Assembly: GCA_032059445.1 (NCBI GenBank)
Contig: DAMCAP010000006.1
Span: 1-64,000 of the forward strand
Origin: DAMCAP01 sp032059445
Lineage (GTDB): Bacteria > Bacillota > Clostridia > Oscillospirales > Ruminococcaceae
Direction: 5' to 3'
DNA length: 64,000 bases
Below the pieces are notes generated by a model. That model was not told the origin of the DNA, did no database searches, and saw only the letters and a program-made list of their open reading frames with translations. A program made the translations under genes and the position numbers. Below are positions 31,513 through 40,284 of this stretch, piece by piece (the stretch's first letter is position 1; every line of letters starts with the position of its first letter).

Positions 31513-32337
31513 ATGCTGGAATACCCAGAAGCCCTTACAGTTGCAAGGCAGATCAAAGATGAAGTAGTAGGTAAAAAGATCCGTCATGTATACCCACCGG
31601 TAAAGGAGCATAAGTTCTGTTGGTTCTCGGGGAGCCCCAAGGATTATGATGCGAAGATGAGCGGAGCTATTATTACATATGCAGAGAGCTTTGGTATGTA
31701 TGTAGAGATGACGTTGGATAATGGGGTAAGGTTATGCTTCCACGATGGCGTAAACGCCAGACTGGGGAAGTTAGCTGATACCCCTAAAAACTATCAGCTT
31801 CTAATCGAGTTTACGGATGAAACAGCACTGGTATTTACCGTTACGATGTATGGTGGTATCCTCCTGCATGATGGTGATTGCGATAACCCATATTACCTTA
31901 AGAGTCGGGCGGCGATCTCACCTTTTTCTGATGCGTTTGCTCCATACTACAATCAGATTTTGGCAGAGAGCAAGCCTTCGTTGAGCGCAAAAGCATTTGT
32001 TGCGACGGAGCAGCGATTCCCCGGTATCGGCAACGGAGTGCTTCAGGATATTTTGCTCGCCGCGGGGATTCACCCCAAACGAAAGCTCGGCACGCTAAAT
32101 GCAGCGGAGCAGGAAAGACTACGAAACAGCATTAAAGCTGTGTTAAAAGAGATGGTTGCCAAGGGTGGGCGTGACACCGAAAAAGACCTGTATGGGCAAC
32201 AGGGAGGCTATCAGACAAGGTTATCCAAAAATACCTTGGACAAGGGTTGCCCTCATTGCAAAGCTCGGATCATCAAAGAAGCATATCTGGGTGGAGCGGT
32301 GTATTTTTGCCCTGTCTGCCAGCCGCTGGATCAGTAA
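31513..32337 (+). CDS. Fpg/Nei family DNA glycosylase-like protein
   Basis: The 274-residue protein resembles formamidopyrimidine-DNA glycosylase/endonuclease VIII, which remove oxidised bases. It has the N-terminal strand MLEYPEALTVARQIKDEVVG. The helix-two-turn-helix region RFPGIGNGVLQDILLAAGIH lies near residue 170, and the C-terminal zinc finger has CPHC and CPVC. Family Fpg proteins begin MPELPE and use Pro2 as the Schiff-base nucleophile; here residue 2 is Leu, while the Glu at 3 is kept. Activity may therefore be altered. The start ATG 31513 follows AGGAGG by seven bases; GTG 31510 is the alternative. Confidence 0.85.
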   Translation: MLEYPEALTVARQIKDEVVGKKIRHVYPPVKEHKFCWFSGSPKDYDAKMSGAIITYAESFGMYVEMTLDNGVRLCFHDGVNARLGKLADTPKNYQLLIEFTDETALVFTVTMYGGILLHDGDCDNPYYLKSRAAISPFSDAFAPYYNQILAESKPSLSAKAFVATEQRFPGIGNGVLQDILLAAGIHPKRKLGTLNAAEQERLRNSIKAVLKEMVAKGGRDTEKDLYGQQGGYQTRLSKNTLDKGCPHCKARIIKEAYLGGAVYFCPVCQPLDQ

Positions 32338-32417
32338 TCTCAACTAAATGCATAGTTTTCTGTATAGTACAGAGCAGCCATGGTGGAGCAGGCAGAATAT
32401 CATATGGCATAATAAAA

Positions 32418-32452
32418 AACAGGGGCAGGTATCAAAACCCGCCCCTGTTTTT
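32418..32452. terminator. Bidirectional terminator between convergent genes
   Basis: AACAGGGGC/GCCCCTGTT forms the main stem, with A-run before and T-run after, between the Fpg-like gene and the M20 amidohydrolase. Confidence 0.92.
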
Positions 32453-32466
32453 ATCGTATAAAGAAA

Positions 32467-33651
32467 TTACTTCGCAGAGAGGTAATCCCAAGCTGTCTGT
32501 GCCAGACACGCTGTGCCTACCCAGAGGCAGTCCTCATCGATGTTAAAGAGGGAGTTGTGCCCGCCTACTGTAATACCCTTTGCTACATTGCCTGCGCCCA
32601 ATGAGCCGATGACTCCTGGCACCTTCTCCAGATAGTAAGCCATGTCTTCTGCACCCATCGATGGTACAGGTAGCTCGATGACATTTTCAGCACCTACGAT
32701 CTTGGCAGTGCTGCCTACGGCGTAATCTCTGATAAACTCTGCATTGTTGTAGAGTACAGGATAGCCCAGCTCAAGCTCTAGCTTGCACTTGCAGTTAAAG
32801 GAGATTTCGATACCTCTGAGGATTTCGTCGATCCTCTTATGGATAAAGGTACGGATATTTTTATCGAGTGTACGGATCGTACCGGTCATCACAACTTCAT
32901 CAGCGATGATGTTATCCTTGGTACCGCCGTGGATGGTACCGATGGTAACAACGCCTGACTGCACGCCTGAGATACTACGGCTGATGATCTGCTGTAGGGA
33001 AGTGATGATCTGGCCAGAAATCGCGATAGGGTCGATCGTCTTGTCAGGATGTGCGCCGTGACCACCTACACCAATCACAGTAATGGTAAATTTATCGGCA
33101 CTTGCGCTAGAAGCGTTGGGTTTAAAGCCAACGACACCCGCAGGCAGAGTGGTATTGACGTGGAAAGCCATGATGGCATCAACAGTAGGGTTTTCCAGCA
33201 CGCCTGCATTGACTAGACCAATAGCGCCGCCGGGGGTTTTTTCTTCTGCTGCTTGGAAGATCAGCTTAAGATTGCCCTCTAGCTCATCCTTGACTTCGTT
33301 GATCACCAGTGCTACACCCATCAGCATTGCTGTATGGGCATCGTGGCCGCAGGAGTGCATTACGCCTTCGTGCTTGGATTTATAGGGCAGTTCGTTCTTC
33401 TCAGGCATAGGCAGGGCGTCGATGTCTGCTCTCAGACCAAAGGTCTTGCCCGGCTTGCCACCGCGGATGATGCCTACTACAGAAGTATCAGAAACGATGG
33501 GTAGGATCTCGATACCGTTGTCAGTCAGAAACTTCTTGATCTTCTCACTGGTTTTAAACTCATGGAAGGATACCTCAGGCTCGCTGTGGAAATCCCTGCG
33601 GTATGTAATAATTCTGTCATGGTATTTTTGGGCTAGCTCTTTAAAATTCAT
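32467..33651 (-). CDS. M20 family amidohydrolase (metal-dependent N-acyl amino acid hydrolase type)
   Basis: The 394-residue protein belongs to the peptidase M20D group, whose members hydrolyse N-acyl amino acids, hippurate or similar amides using two metal ions. The metal-binding motif HSCGHDAHTAMLMG is near residue 105, the catalytic Glu pair is in QAAEEKTPGGA near residue 140, and GGHGAHPDKTIDPI (dimerisation/substrate region) near residue 195. The precise substrate is unknown. The start at 33651 follows GGGAGGT. It is next to a class V aminotransferase in the same orientation but separated by a terminator. Confidence 0.92.
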   Translation of the reverse strand: MNFKELAQKYHDRIITYRRDFHSEPEVSFHEFKTSEKIKKFLTDNGIEILPIVSDTSVVGIIRGGKPGKTFGLRADIDALPMPEKNELPYKSKHEGVMHSCGHDAHTAMLMGVALVINEVKDELEGNLKLIFQAAEEKTPGGAIGLVNAGVLENPTVDAIMAFHVNTTLPAGVVGFKPNASSASADKFTITVIGVGGHGAHPDKTIDPIAISGQIITSLQQIISRSISGVQSGVVTIGTIHGGTKDNIIADEVVMTGTIRTLDKNIRTFIHKRIDEILRGIEISFNCKCKLELELGYPVLYNNAEFIRDYAVGSTAKIVGAENVIELPVPSMGAEDMAYYLEKVPGVIGSLGAGNVAKGITVGGHNSLFNIDEDCLWVGTACLAQTAWDYLSAK

Positions 33652-33792
33652 AAGTATTACCTCCCTGATTGATTTGAATAATATATGTATTTCAAGTATA
33701 CCCTTGATGGCTGTATCCTGTCAATAATGGTTTCACAATATAATCTTTTATACTCAGTAGATGGCGAGGAGGGAAACTTGCAAGAGAAATAA

Positions 33793-33824
33793 ATAAAAAA
33801 ACAAGGAGGATTGCTCCTCCTTGT
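33793..33824 (-). terminator. Terminator of the aminotransferase gene
   Basis: ACAAGGAGGA (33801-33810) pairs with TCCTCCTTGT (33815-33824). Read on the minus strand the hairpin is followed by a T-run (plus-strand A-run at 33794-33801). Confidence 0.92.
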
Positions 33825-33835
33825 CGTGTATCAAC

Positions 33836-34981
33836 TTATGCCAGTAGGTTTTCCATCAGTACGCCCACAGCAGTACCCAGCTTTACAGGGTAACCGACGC
33901 GGTGCAGAGTTCTCTCGATGGCAGCTACAGTCGCAACCATGTCATGGGTATCGATGTTGCCCATGTGACCAAGTCTAAACATCTTGCCTGCATAAGCGCC
34001 AAGGCCGCCAGCAACCATTACGCCTTCTTCAGCCAGTACAGAGCGGAACTGTGCATCATCAATGCCAGCAGGGTAGATCAGGTTAGAAAGGGTAACTGCA
34101 CGGTGATTCTTGTCAGCCAGTACAGTGAAGCCCAGGCTTTCCATAGCTGCTCTCATAGCATTAGAATTCTTGATATGACGTGCGAAGCGGTTCTCCATGC
34201 CTTCTTCAAGCATGATTCTTACGCCTTCCTTCAGTGCCCATACCATGTTGACAGCAGGGGTGCCGAAGTACTTCTGAGGATTATCCATAACTGGATCCCA
34301 CATCTTAAAGTCACAGTAGTGCTCTGGGATATCGCCAAGGGATGCTCTACGCTCGAGAGCTGCCTTGTTGGCCCAGACCATTGCCATTCCAGGAGGTACG
34401 CCAAAGGCCTTCTGAGAGCCAGTCAGCACCACGTCAAGACCCATAGCTTCCATATACTCAGGCTCAGCACCAGTAGCGCATACGCCGTCGACGATCAGCA
34501 GGGTGTCAGGAGAGGTGTGTACGACCTTAGAGATTGCTGCGATGTCAGCACATACGCCAGTAGAGGTATCTACATGGGTAACGGTGACTACTGCATAGTG
34601 TTTTTCCTTGATCTTTTCAGCTACCTGCTCAGGGGTAACAGTCTTGCCCCACTCAGCAGCGATAACGTCTACATTCAGACCCTTATCTTGACAGAGCTTC
34701 ACAAAACGGTCACCAAAGAAGCCATTGGAGAGGATCAGGATATTGTCGCCTCTCTTAGTGGTGTTGGCAACAGCGGTTTCCATACCCAGTGTGCCGGTAC
34801 CAGAGATGATATATGCCTGGCCGTTACAGTTAAGCATGCCCTTAAGCTGCTCGGTCAGCTCTTTGTGCTCCTTGATAAAGCTGGGATCGCCGAATGCAAC
34901 GGTGTCTCTGCTTAGCTGATCAAGAATGGAACGAAGCACAGGTGTAGGGCCCGGGATCATTACAAGCTTTTTGTTGATCAT
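33836..34981 (-). CDS. Class V aminotransferase (alanine-glyoxylate / serine-pyruvate type)
   Basis: This is a PLP-dependent enzyme of 381 residues. It opens MINKKLVMIPGPTPV, typical of the serine-pyruvate/alanine-glyoxylate group. It shows VTHVDTSTGVCADI, the cofactor Asp in LIVDGVCATGAEP, and the PLP lysine in LTGSQKAFGVPPGMA near residue 190. Likely roles are glyoxylate/serine metabolism or purine-derived nitrogen use; the sequence does not decide. The start codon at 34981 is preceded by AAAGGAAG. Confidence 0.92.
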   Translation of the reverse strand: MINKKLVMIPGPTPVLRSILDQLSRDTVAFGDPSFIKEHKELTEQLKGMLNCNGQAYIISGTGTLGMETAVANTTKRGDNILILSNGFFGDRFVKLCQDKGLNVDVIAAEWGKTVTPEQVAEKIKEKHYAVVTVTHVDTSTGVCADIAAISKVVHTSPDTLLIVDGVCATGAEPEYMEAMGLDVVLTGSQKAFGVPPGMAMVWANKAALERRASLGDIPEHYCDFKMWDPVMDNPQKYFGTPAVNMVWALKEGVRIMLEEGMENRFARHIKNSNAMRAAMESLGFTVLADKNHRAVTLSNLIYPAGIDDAQFRSVLAEEGVMVAGGLGAYAGKMFRLGHMGNIDTHDMVATVAAIERTLHRVGYPVKLGTAVGVLMENLLA

Positions 34982-35065
34982 ATAAACACTTCCTTTTTAA
35001 AATTATATTTCATTATTATAGTAGCACAATTATTTTTACTTAGCAATAGGCTAAAATGAAATCTT

Positions 35066-36634
35066 CTAAGAGAGTTTGCTGGCTTTGCTAAAATCAAGGA
35101 TGCTGATACTAGGATGATACACCACACCATTGACTCCGTTTTGCTGCACGAGGCGGCTGGGGGATAAGAATAAAGGCAGAGCCCTATAATCATCTAGAAG
35201 GAGCTGCTCGGCTGACTTAATGTAGCTTGCTGCNNNNNNNNNNGCTGCACCCGAAGCGGATGAGGATAGGAGCGAGTGAAAAATCAACTGCTCAAGCTCT
35301 GTAGCAGTAGCATCGCCACTACCTGTAAAGGGGCGCAGGTAGGCTTCGGCAGAAATGGCGGTAGGCGATACAGGATAAAGGATAATCTGGTAGGCTCCGG
35401 TACTATATTTCGATGAAATTTCGTCGTAGGGGATGATTTCTAGATTGGCATAAACCGAGAGCTTATCAAGTAACTGCCTTTGGACCATGCTGCCGATCTC
35501 AGGGCAGGGAGCAAGATCAGGTACTACGATATTGACACGGGGCATTTTATTTAAACCTAATTCTTTGAGTCGGCCATATAGAGCTTCCATGGGATTTCCA
35601 ACTGGGCTTGGAGCAAGTGGCGGTGTTGCTAGTTTGCCATAGCTCTCACCCGGGAGCATGGTATCAGGGGGCACAAAGCGAGAGGTAGAAACTAGGGGGG
35701 CGCTAATTTGGGAGCTAAGCTCTTTGCTATCAATAACAGATAAAATAGCCTGCCGGATCACTAGGTCATTTAAGCCCTCACTCTTTGGATTGACGACCAA
35801 AGACCAGTTGGTGTTGAAGTACTCTTGATAGGTATACCCAGAGGCAAGATCAATTTGATGAAAGTCCAGCATATAGAGGTCGGTTTTTTCCTTAACAAAA
35901 AGCTCCGAAGCCTCTCCTCTACCAAAGTAAATATTTACCCCCGGTGTAGAAGCGAGAGGGTTATGATTGGGGTTGGGGCGCAGATTGATTGAGGTGCTGT
36001 TCCATTTATCAGGTAGCAGGTCACCATTAAAGAGGGTGCTTATCACGCCTGTGGCATAGCGGCCCTTTTGCTCAGTAAAGAAGCGTTCGTTACAAGGCAT
36101 TGAGGCAGTGTGTGCCATCAGCGCTAGGAAGTGTGGGCTGGGTTTATCCAGCTCGATGACCAGCGTACGATCATCTGGGGTATTGATGCCGAGGGCTGAC
36201 AGCTCTGCTTGCCCCGCAAGTACTGCTTCGGCATTTTTGATAGAGAGAAACTCATCGGAATAAGGAGATGGCGACTGACGATTAAAGAGTCGCTTTAAGC
36301 CAAAGGCGTAATCTTTAGAGGTAATAGAGGAGCCGTCGGACCACTTGAGCCCCTCTTTTAAGGTGAAGCGGTAGGTTAATCCATCGCTCGATACAGTGTA
36401 GCTTTCTGCGGCGTCGGTCACCAAAGAGCCATCGGTATCGTAGCACATCAGCCCGTCAAATACATTATATATAATTGTGCGCTGCCCGATATCGGTAGCA
36501 AACTGGGGATCGATACTAGAAATCGCCTTGGGGAGGTCGTATTGCAGGATCGTTACCTTATTGTTGCCGCCACAGCCCGTAAAAATTATGGCGCTCATCA
36601 GAAGTATGTAGAAGCACAGCAGAGACTTACGCAT
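35066..36634 (-). CDS. Oligopeptide-type ABC transporter substrate-binding lipoprotein (family 5)
   Basis: The 522-residue protein has a signal peptide with lipobox FTGC near residue 20 and the OppA/DppA layout: an N-terminal SIDPQFATDIGQRTIIYNVFDGL block, then YRFTLKEGLKWSDGSSITSKD. It should bind peptides or similar ligands outside the membrane. No permease or ATPase genes lie beside it, so it may work with a transporter encoded elsewhere. A ten-N gap (35234-35243) lies near the C-terminus; both flanks carry GCTGC, and collapsing gap and overlap (15 bases) keeps the frame. It has its own promoter. Confidence 0.9.
   Translation of the reverse strand: MRKSLLCFYILLMSAIIFTGCGGNNKVTILQYDLPKAISSIDPQFATDIGQRTIIYNVFDGLMCYDTDGSLVTDAAESYTVSSDGLTYRFTLKEGLKWSDGSSITSKDYAFGLKRLFNRQSPSPYSDEFLSIKNAEAVLAGQAELSALGINTPDDRTLVIELDKPSPHFLALMAHTASMPCNERFFTEQKGRYATGVISTLFNGDLLPDKWNSTSINLRPNPNHNPLASTPGVNIYFGRGEASELFVKEKTDLYMLDFHQIDLASGYTYQEYFNTNWSLVVNPKSEGLNDLVIRQAILSVIDSKELSSQISAPLVSTSRFVPPDTMLPGESYGKLATPPLAPSPVGNPMEALYGRLKELGLNKMPRVNIVVPDLAPCPEIGSMVQRQLLDKLSVYANLEIIPYDEISSKYSTGAYQIILYPVSPTAISAEAYLRPFTGSGDATATELEQLIFHSLLSSSASGAXXXXAASYIKSAEQLLLDDYRALPLFLSPSRLVQQNGVNGVVYHPSISILDFSKASKLS
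35234..35243. other. Assembly gap (10 N) with overlapping flanks
   Basis: GCTGC is found on both sides of the Ns. Merging the copies keeps the reading frame of the binding protein, so the gap is probably artificial. Confidence 0.7.
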
Positions 36635-36729
36635 GTTGTTGCACCTCGTATCTATATTTTTCGGTCAGGCAAAAGCGCAAAAAGCCATTGCGAAGACCGA
36701 ATATTACTAAAAGTATTTTGTTCCGTTTC

Positions 36730-36758
36730 ATTGTAACATATAAATAAAAAGCATACAA
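36730..36758 (-). promoter_or_regulatory. Promoter for substrate-binding lipoprotein
   Basis: On the minus strand: TTGTAT (36758-36753), 17-base spacer, TACAAT (36735-36730). Confidence 0.65.
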
Positions 36759-36780
36759 TAAAAAAATATGTCCCCATAAA

Positions 36781-36820
36781 AAACAAAAGGCCGCCCCGTG
36801 TATCGATACACAGAGGCGGC
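36781..36820 (-). terminator. Terminator of the nrdDG operon
   Basis: GCCGCC/GGCGGC and GTGTAT/ATACAC form a long stem (36790-36820). On the minus strand it is followed by TTTTGTTT. Confidence 0.9.
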
Positions 36821-36896
36821 AGATTTTGCTTGAAATAAAGGAAAAATGTTTGGCTAAGGCTACCTTTAAACAGTAGTTAAGAAGCTTCCTAGCAGA

Positions 36897-37421
36897 TCAG
36901 CAGACGGCATAGGCAAGCTCATACANNNNNNNNNNAGCCTTACCTTCCTGGATGGAAGCTTTGGCGTCTAAGATCCGTTGATTGCGACTGCCTGCCATAT
37001 GCAGGGTGAGATCACGCTCTGCCAGCAGGAAGGGGCCGTCTACCAGTATATCGGTAAGGCTCAGCAGCTGGGGGATTTGAGGCTCAAGAGCAGAGCGCTT
37101 TAGCAGCTGCTCAAAGGTATAGCCTGTAAAAATCACGAGATCTTTGCCCAGCTCCTTTACCTTCGTGACGAGCTCAAGCAGAGCAGGCACCTGCTCCATA
37201 GGCTCCCCTCCCGAAATCGTCATACCGGTAAGGTAAGGGTTTTTGGTGAATTCAGTGATAATTCTATCGATAGAGACCATCCTGCCTCCCTCATAGCTGT
37301 GGGTAGCGGGGTTATGGCAACCGGGGCAATTGTGAGGGCAGCCTTGGGTAAATACCGTAAAGCGGACTCCCGGGCCATCGACAATTGACTCTCTGACAAT
37401 ACCTGAAATACGAAGTTCCAT
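36897..37421 (-). CDS. nrdG: Anaerobic ribonucleotide reductase activating protein
   Basis: NrdG is a radical-SAM enzyme that generates the glycyl radical on NrdD. The cluster motif CPHNCPGC (CX3CX2C) is near residue 26, followed by MTISGGEPMEQ (SAM-binding GGE). I choose the start at 37421 (MELRISGIVRESIVDGPG) with GGGAGG seven bases upstream; the longer frame to 37463 lacks a site. The length is about 174 residues. A ten-N gap (36926-36935) lies ten codons before the stop. It follows nrdD by 128 bases. Confidence 0.95.
   Translation of the reverse strand: MELRISGIVRESIVDGPGVRFTVFTQGCPHNCPGCHNPATHSYEGGRMVSIDRIITEFTKNPYLTGMTISGGEPMEQVPALLELVTKVKELGKDLVIFTGYTFEQLLKRSALEPQIPQLLSLTDILVDGPFLLAERDLTLHMAGSRNQRILDAKASIQEGKAXXXXYELAYAVC
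36926..36935. other. Assembly gap (10 N) near the 3' end of nrdG
   Basis: The Ns fall in the poorly conserved C-terminus, so the true length cannot be inferred. Confidence 0.9.
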
Positions 37422-37549
37422 TTCGATCCTCCCAAGTGGGCTGACTTGGCAAAAAGGACGCATACGCTGCGTCCTTCTGCCTGGGGTGAAGTGTTATGAT
37501 GATGTTGTAAGCGATTGTAATGAGCCATTGATATAATGAATGGCTGCTT

Positions 37550-39883
37550 TTATAGGGTTTCCATGTCTGAGACGATGCCGTGCTTGACTCGGTCGTTGAC
37601 CTCTGCGCGCTTAGCATTGTTAAAGCGATCGAGAGTACCTACCAGATACCCTGTAATGCGGCGGATACGCTCAATGGGTGCAGCGGTCTGGTCATCTTCC
37701 TTGCGTCCACATTTGGGGCACTCGTTGTCGATGATACCGGTATATCCGCAGACCGGATCACGGTCTACAGGGTGGTTGATTGAGCCGTAGCCGATACCTG
37801 CGTCCTTCATGATCCGGATGATCGACTCAAAGGCTGCAAGATTCTTGGCAGGGTCACCGTCTAGCTCCACATAAGTGATATGACCAGCATTGGTCAAAGC
37901 GTGGTAAGGAGCCTCCGCGTGGATTTTATCATAAGCAGTAATGGGGAATCCAACAGGAATATGAAACGAGTTGGTGTAGTATTCTTTGTCGGTTACGCCC
38001 TTGATTTCGCCATATTTCTTTCGATCCATCTTGACAAATCTACCTGAAAGCCCCTCAGCGGGGGTAGCAATCAGGGTGAAATTCAGCTTAGCTTCCTGTG
38101 ATTTTGCATCCATACGCTCCCGCATGGTCTTTACAATCTTCAGGCCTAGCTGCTTTGCCTCTTCACTCTCGCCATGATGACTGCCTACTAAGGCGGTGAG
38201 GCACTCTGCCAGACCAATGAAGCCGAGGGTAAGGGTTCCGTGCTTTAGCACCTCGCCCACGGTATCTTCTGCCGTGAGTTTTTCGGAGCCCTTCCATACA
38301 CCCTGCCCCATAAGGAAGGGATAGTTCTTTACCTTTTTACGAGATTGGATCATAAAGCGCTCTAATAACTGATCGATAACGATGTCTATTTTGGCGTTTA
38401 ACTCTTTGAAGAAAAGATCCTGATCTCCGTTGGCTTCTATTGCAAGACGAGGTAGGTTGATGGAGGTAAAGCTTAGGTTGCCACGCCCGGGAGTAGTCTG
38501 GCAGGAGGGGTCATGGATATTGGACATGACTCTGGTACGGCAACCCATGTAGGCTACTTCGGTTTCAGGGTGGCCTTCCTTATAAAAGGGGATGTTATAA
38601 GGTGCATCAATAAAAGAAAAATTGGGGAATAGCCGCTTTGCAGATACCTTGCAGGCAAGCTGGAATAGATCGTAGTTAGGGTCTTGAGGATTATAGTTGA
38701 TGCCCTCTTTGACCTTAAAGATATGAATAGGGAAGATGGCGGTTTCGCCACCACCAAGCCCTGCATCGGTGGCCAGTAGCAGGTTTTTGGTAACCAGACG
38801 ACCCTCGGGAGAGGTATCGGTACCGTAGTTGATGGAGCTAAAGGGGATCTGAGCACCTGCACGAGAATGCATGGTGTTGAGGTTATGTACCAGCGCCTCC
38901 ATTGCTTGGTAGGTGGAGCGGTCGGTTTCCTTTAGGGTGTAGTCCTTTACCCTCTGGATGACACGCTGGGCAGTTTCTTCACCTAGCAGCGTACTTAGGT
39001 AGCTTAGCTCAAGGTGATCATAGTCTGCGCAGTCTCCCAGTGTAGGGCTGGTGGATGCTGCTTCGGAGCGTGCTTTAAGCTCCTCTACAGTTGACTCGGG
39101 GGTTTCGATCCCCAGGATATCCAGCACCTTGAGTAGGTTGCGGTAATAAAGCTTGCGGTAGGTCTTGGCTACGCCTGCCGCCATATCATAGTCAAAGCTG
39201 GGTACACTCTGGCCGCCGTGTTGGTCGTTTTGGTTGGATTGGATTGCAATGCAGGCCAGTGCAGCATAGCTTTGGATGTCATTTGGCTCACGCAGATGAC
39301 CGTGCCCAGTGGAGAAGCCGCCTTTAAATAGGTTGCTTAGGTCGATCTGGCAGCAGGTGGTGGTCAAGGTCAAAAAGTCGAGGTCATGGATATGGATGTC
39401 ACCGTTGAGGTGAGCTCTGGAGTGCTTAGGGTTTAAGATAAACATCTCATAAAACTGCTTTGCGCTCTCGGAGCCATATTTCAGCATGGTACCCATGGCG
39501 GTATCGCCGTCGATGTTGGCGTTTTCACGCTTGATGTCGTTGTCGATAGCGTCCTTAAAGGTCAGCTCTTCAAATACCTTCATCAGTCTGGTATTCATTT
39601 CACGCACACGAGTACGCCCCGAGCGGTAGAGGATAAACTCCTTGGCGGTGCGGCTGTGTCCGTTTTCGATCAAGGTGTGCTCTACAGCATCTTGAATTTC
39701 TTCGACGGTGGGCGTAGTATTGTTTTTTGACTCTAAATACTCCACCACCTCCAGCGCCAGCTTGTGGGCTGTCAGCTGATCGCTGCCACCTACTGCTTGC
39801 GCCGCTTTAAAGATTGCTTGGGAGATCTTGTTGATGTCAAATTCGACTTCTCGGCCGTCCCGCTTTTTAATAACAGAAATCAT
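37550..39883 (-). CDS. nrdD: Anaerobic (class III) ribonucleoside-triphosphate reductase
   Basis: NrdD makes deoxynucleotides in the absence of oxygen using a glycyl radical. The 777-residue protein has an N-terminal ATP-cone (KRDGREVEFDINKISQAIFK, residues 1-90) for allosteric control. The catalytic barrel includes HIHDLDFL and NQNDQHGGQSVPSFDYDMA. A C-terminal zinc site (VCGYTG, CPKCG) is followed by the radical-bearing RITGYLVGTLDRFNNAK near residue 750. Its promoter spacer coincides with an NrdR box. Confidence 0.97.
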   Translation of the reverse strand: MISVIKKRDGREVEFDINKISQAIFKAAQAVGGSDQLTAHKLALEVVEYLESKNNTTPTVEEIQDAVEHTLIENGHSRTAKEFILYRSGRTRVREMNTRLMKVFEELTFKDAIDNDIKRENANIDGDTAMGTMLKYGSESAKQFYEMFILNPKHSRAHLNGDIHIHDLDFLTLTTTCCQIDLSNLFKGGFSTGHGHLREPNDIQSYAALACIAIQSNQNDQHGGQSVPSFDYDMAAGVAKTYRKLYYRNLLKVLDILGIETPESTVEELKARSEAASTSPTLGDCADYDHLELSYLSTLLGEETAQRVIQRVKDYTLKETDRSTYQAMEALVHNLNTMHSRAGAQIPFSSINYGTDTSPEGRLVTKNLLLATDAGLGGGETAIFPIHIFKVKEGINYNPQDPNYDLFQLACKVSAKRLFPNFSFIDAPYNIPFYKEGHPETEVAYMGCRTRVMSNIHDPSCQTTPGRGNLSFTSINLPRLAIEANGDQDLFFKELNAKIDIVIDQLLERFMIQSRKKVKNYPFLMGQGVWKGSEKLTAEDTVGEVLKHGTLTLGFIGLAECLTALVGSHHGESEEAKQLGLKIVKTMRERMDAKSQEAKLNFTLIATPAEGLSGRFVKMDRKKYGEIKGVTDKEYYTNSFHIPVGFPITAYDKIHAEAPYHALTNAGHITYVELDGDPAKNLAAFESIIRIMKDAGIGYGSINHPVDRDPVCGYTGIIDNECPKCGRKEDDQTAAPIERIRRITGYLVGTLDRFNNAKRAEVNDRVKHGIVSDMETL

Positions 39884-39958
39884 AAGGGCACGCTCCTTTT
39901 ATGGTATATGTAAAAAAAGTAAAAAATGGGGGAATCTATTTCTTTAGAAGACTTTCCA

Positions 39959-39987
39959 ATTCTAACACAATATATTGTATCAGTCAA
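39959..39987 (-). promoter_or_regulatory. nrdD promoter
   Basis: On the minus strand: TTGACT (39987-39982), 17-base spacer, TAGAAT (39964-39959). Confidence 0.78.
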
Positions 39988-40011
39988 ATAAATACTTTCT
40001 ATATATCGTAT
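39965..40011 (-). promoter_or_regulatory. Tandem NrdR boxes at the nrdD promoter
   Basis: ACACAATATATTGTAT (39965-39980) matches 15 of 16 positions of the NrdR box consensus as I know it and fills the promoter spacer. A weaker partner, TTTCTATATATCGTAT (39996-40011), starts exactly 31 bp away, the three-helical-turn spacing normal for NrdR pairs. NrdR is the zinc/ATP-cone repressor of ribonucleotide reductase genes; nrdR itself is not in this window. Confidence 0.82.
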
Positions 40012-40165
40012 ATACTCCTTTGTAAAGATGATGATTTTTTTGCAGGTTTTTTAGCAGAAACAGCAATATTTCACAAAACAATACCAAACAAGTAGGAGAT
40101 TATCACGGTTTATTATACCGAAGGTATTATAATCAGAATTGTAAATTTTGTGTGAACATGCACTA

Positions 40166-40210
40166 CAAAAACAAAACTGCGGAGGCGCCTGATGGCAGCG
40201 CTCCACAGTT
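40166..40210 (-). terminator. Terminator for glnN, about 280 bases past its stop
   Basis: AACTGcGGAG (40175-40184) pairs with CTCCaCAGTT (40201-40210), with an inner CGC/GCG. On the minus strand TTTTGTTTTTG follows. An interspersed repeat separates it from the glnN stop. Confidence 0.7.
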
Positions 40211-40242
40211 GGGGGTACATACTTTAACTCTTCTTCATGGTA

Positions 40243-40268
40243 TGTGAAAACGATGTGTGAAAACGATG
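40243..40268. repeat. 13-bp tandem duplication
   Basis: TGTGAAAACGATG occurs twice without a spacer (40243-40255 and 40256-40268), just outside the interspersed repeat. Confidence 0.85.
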
Positions 40269-40284
40269 CCCGAAGGGCATTTAA

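Noticed and set aside
33902..34915. 337-codon plus-strand open frame
   Set aside because: It is antisense to the aminotransferase, which has clear PLP motifs, start signals and terminator. The frame has no recognisable motif.
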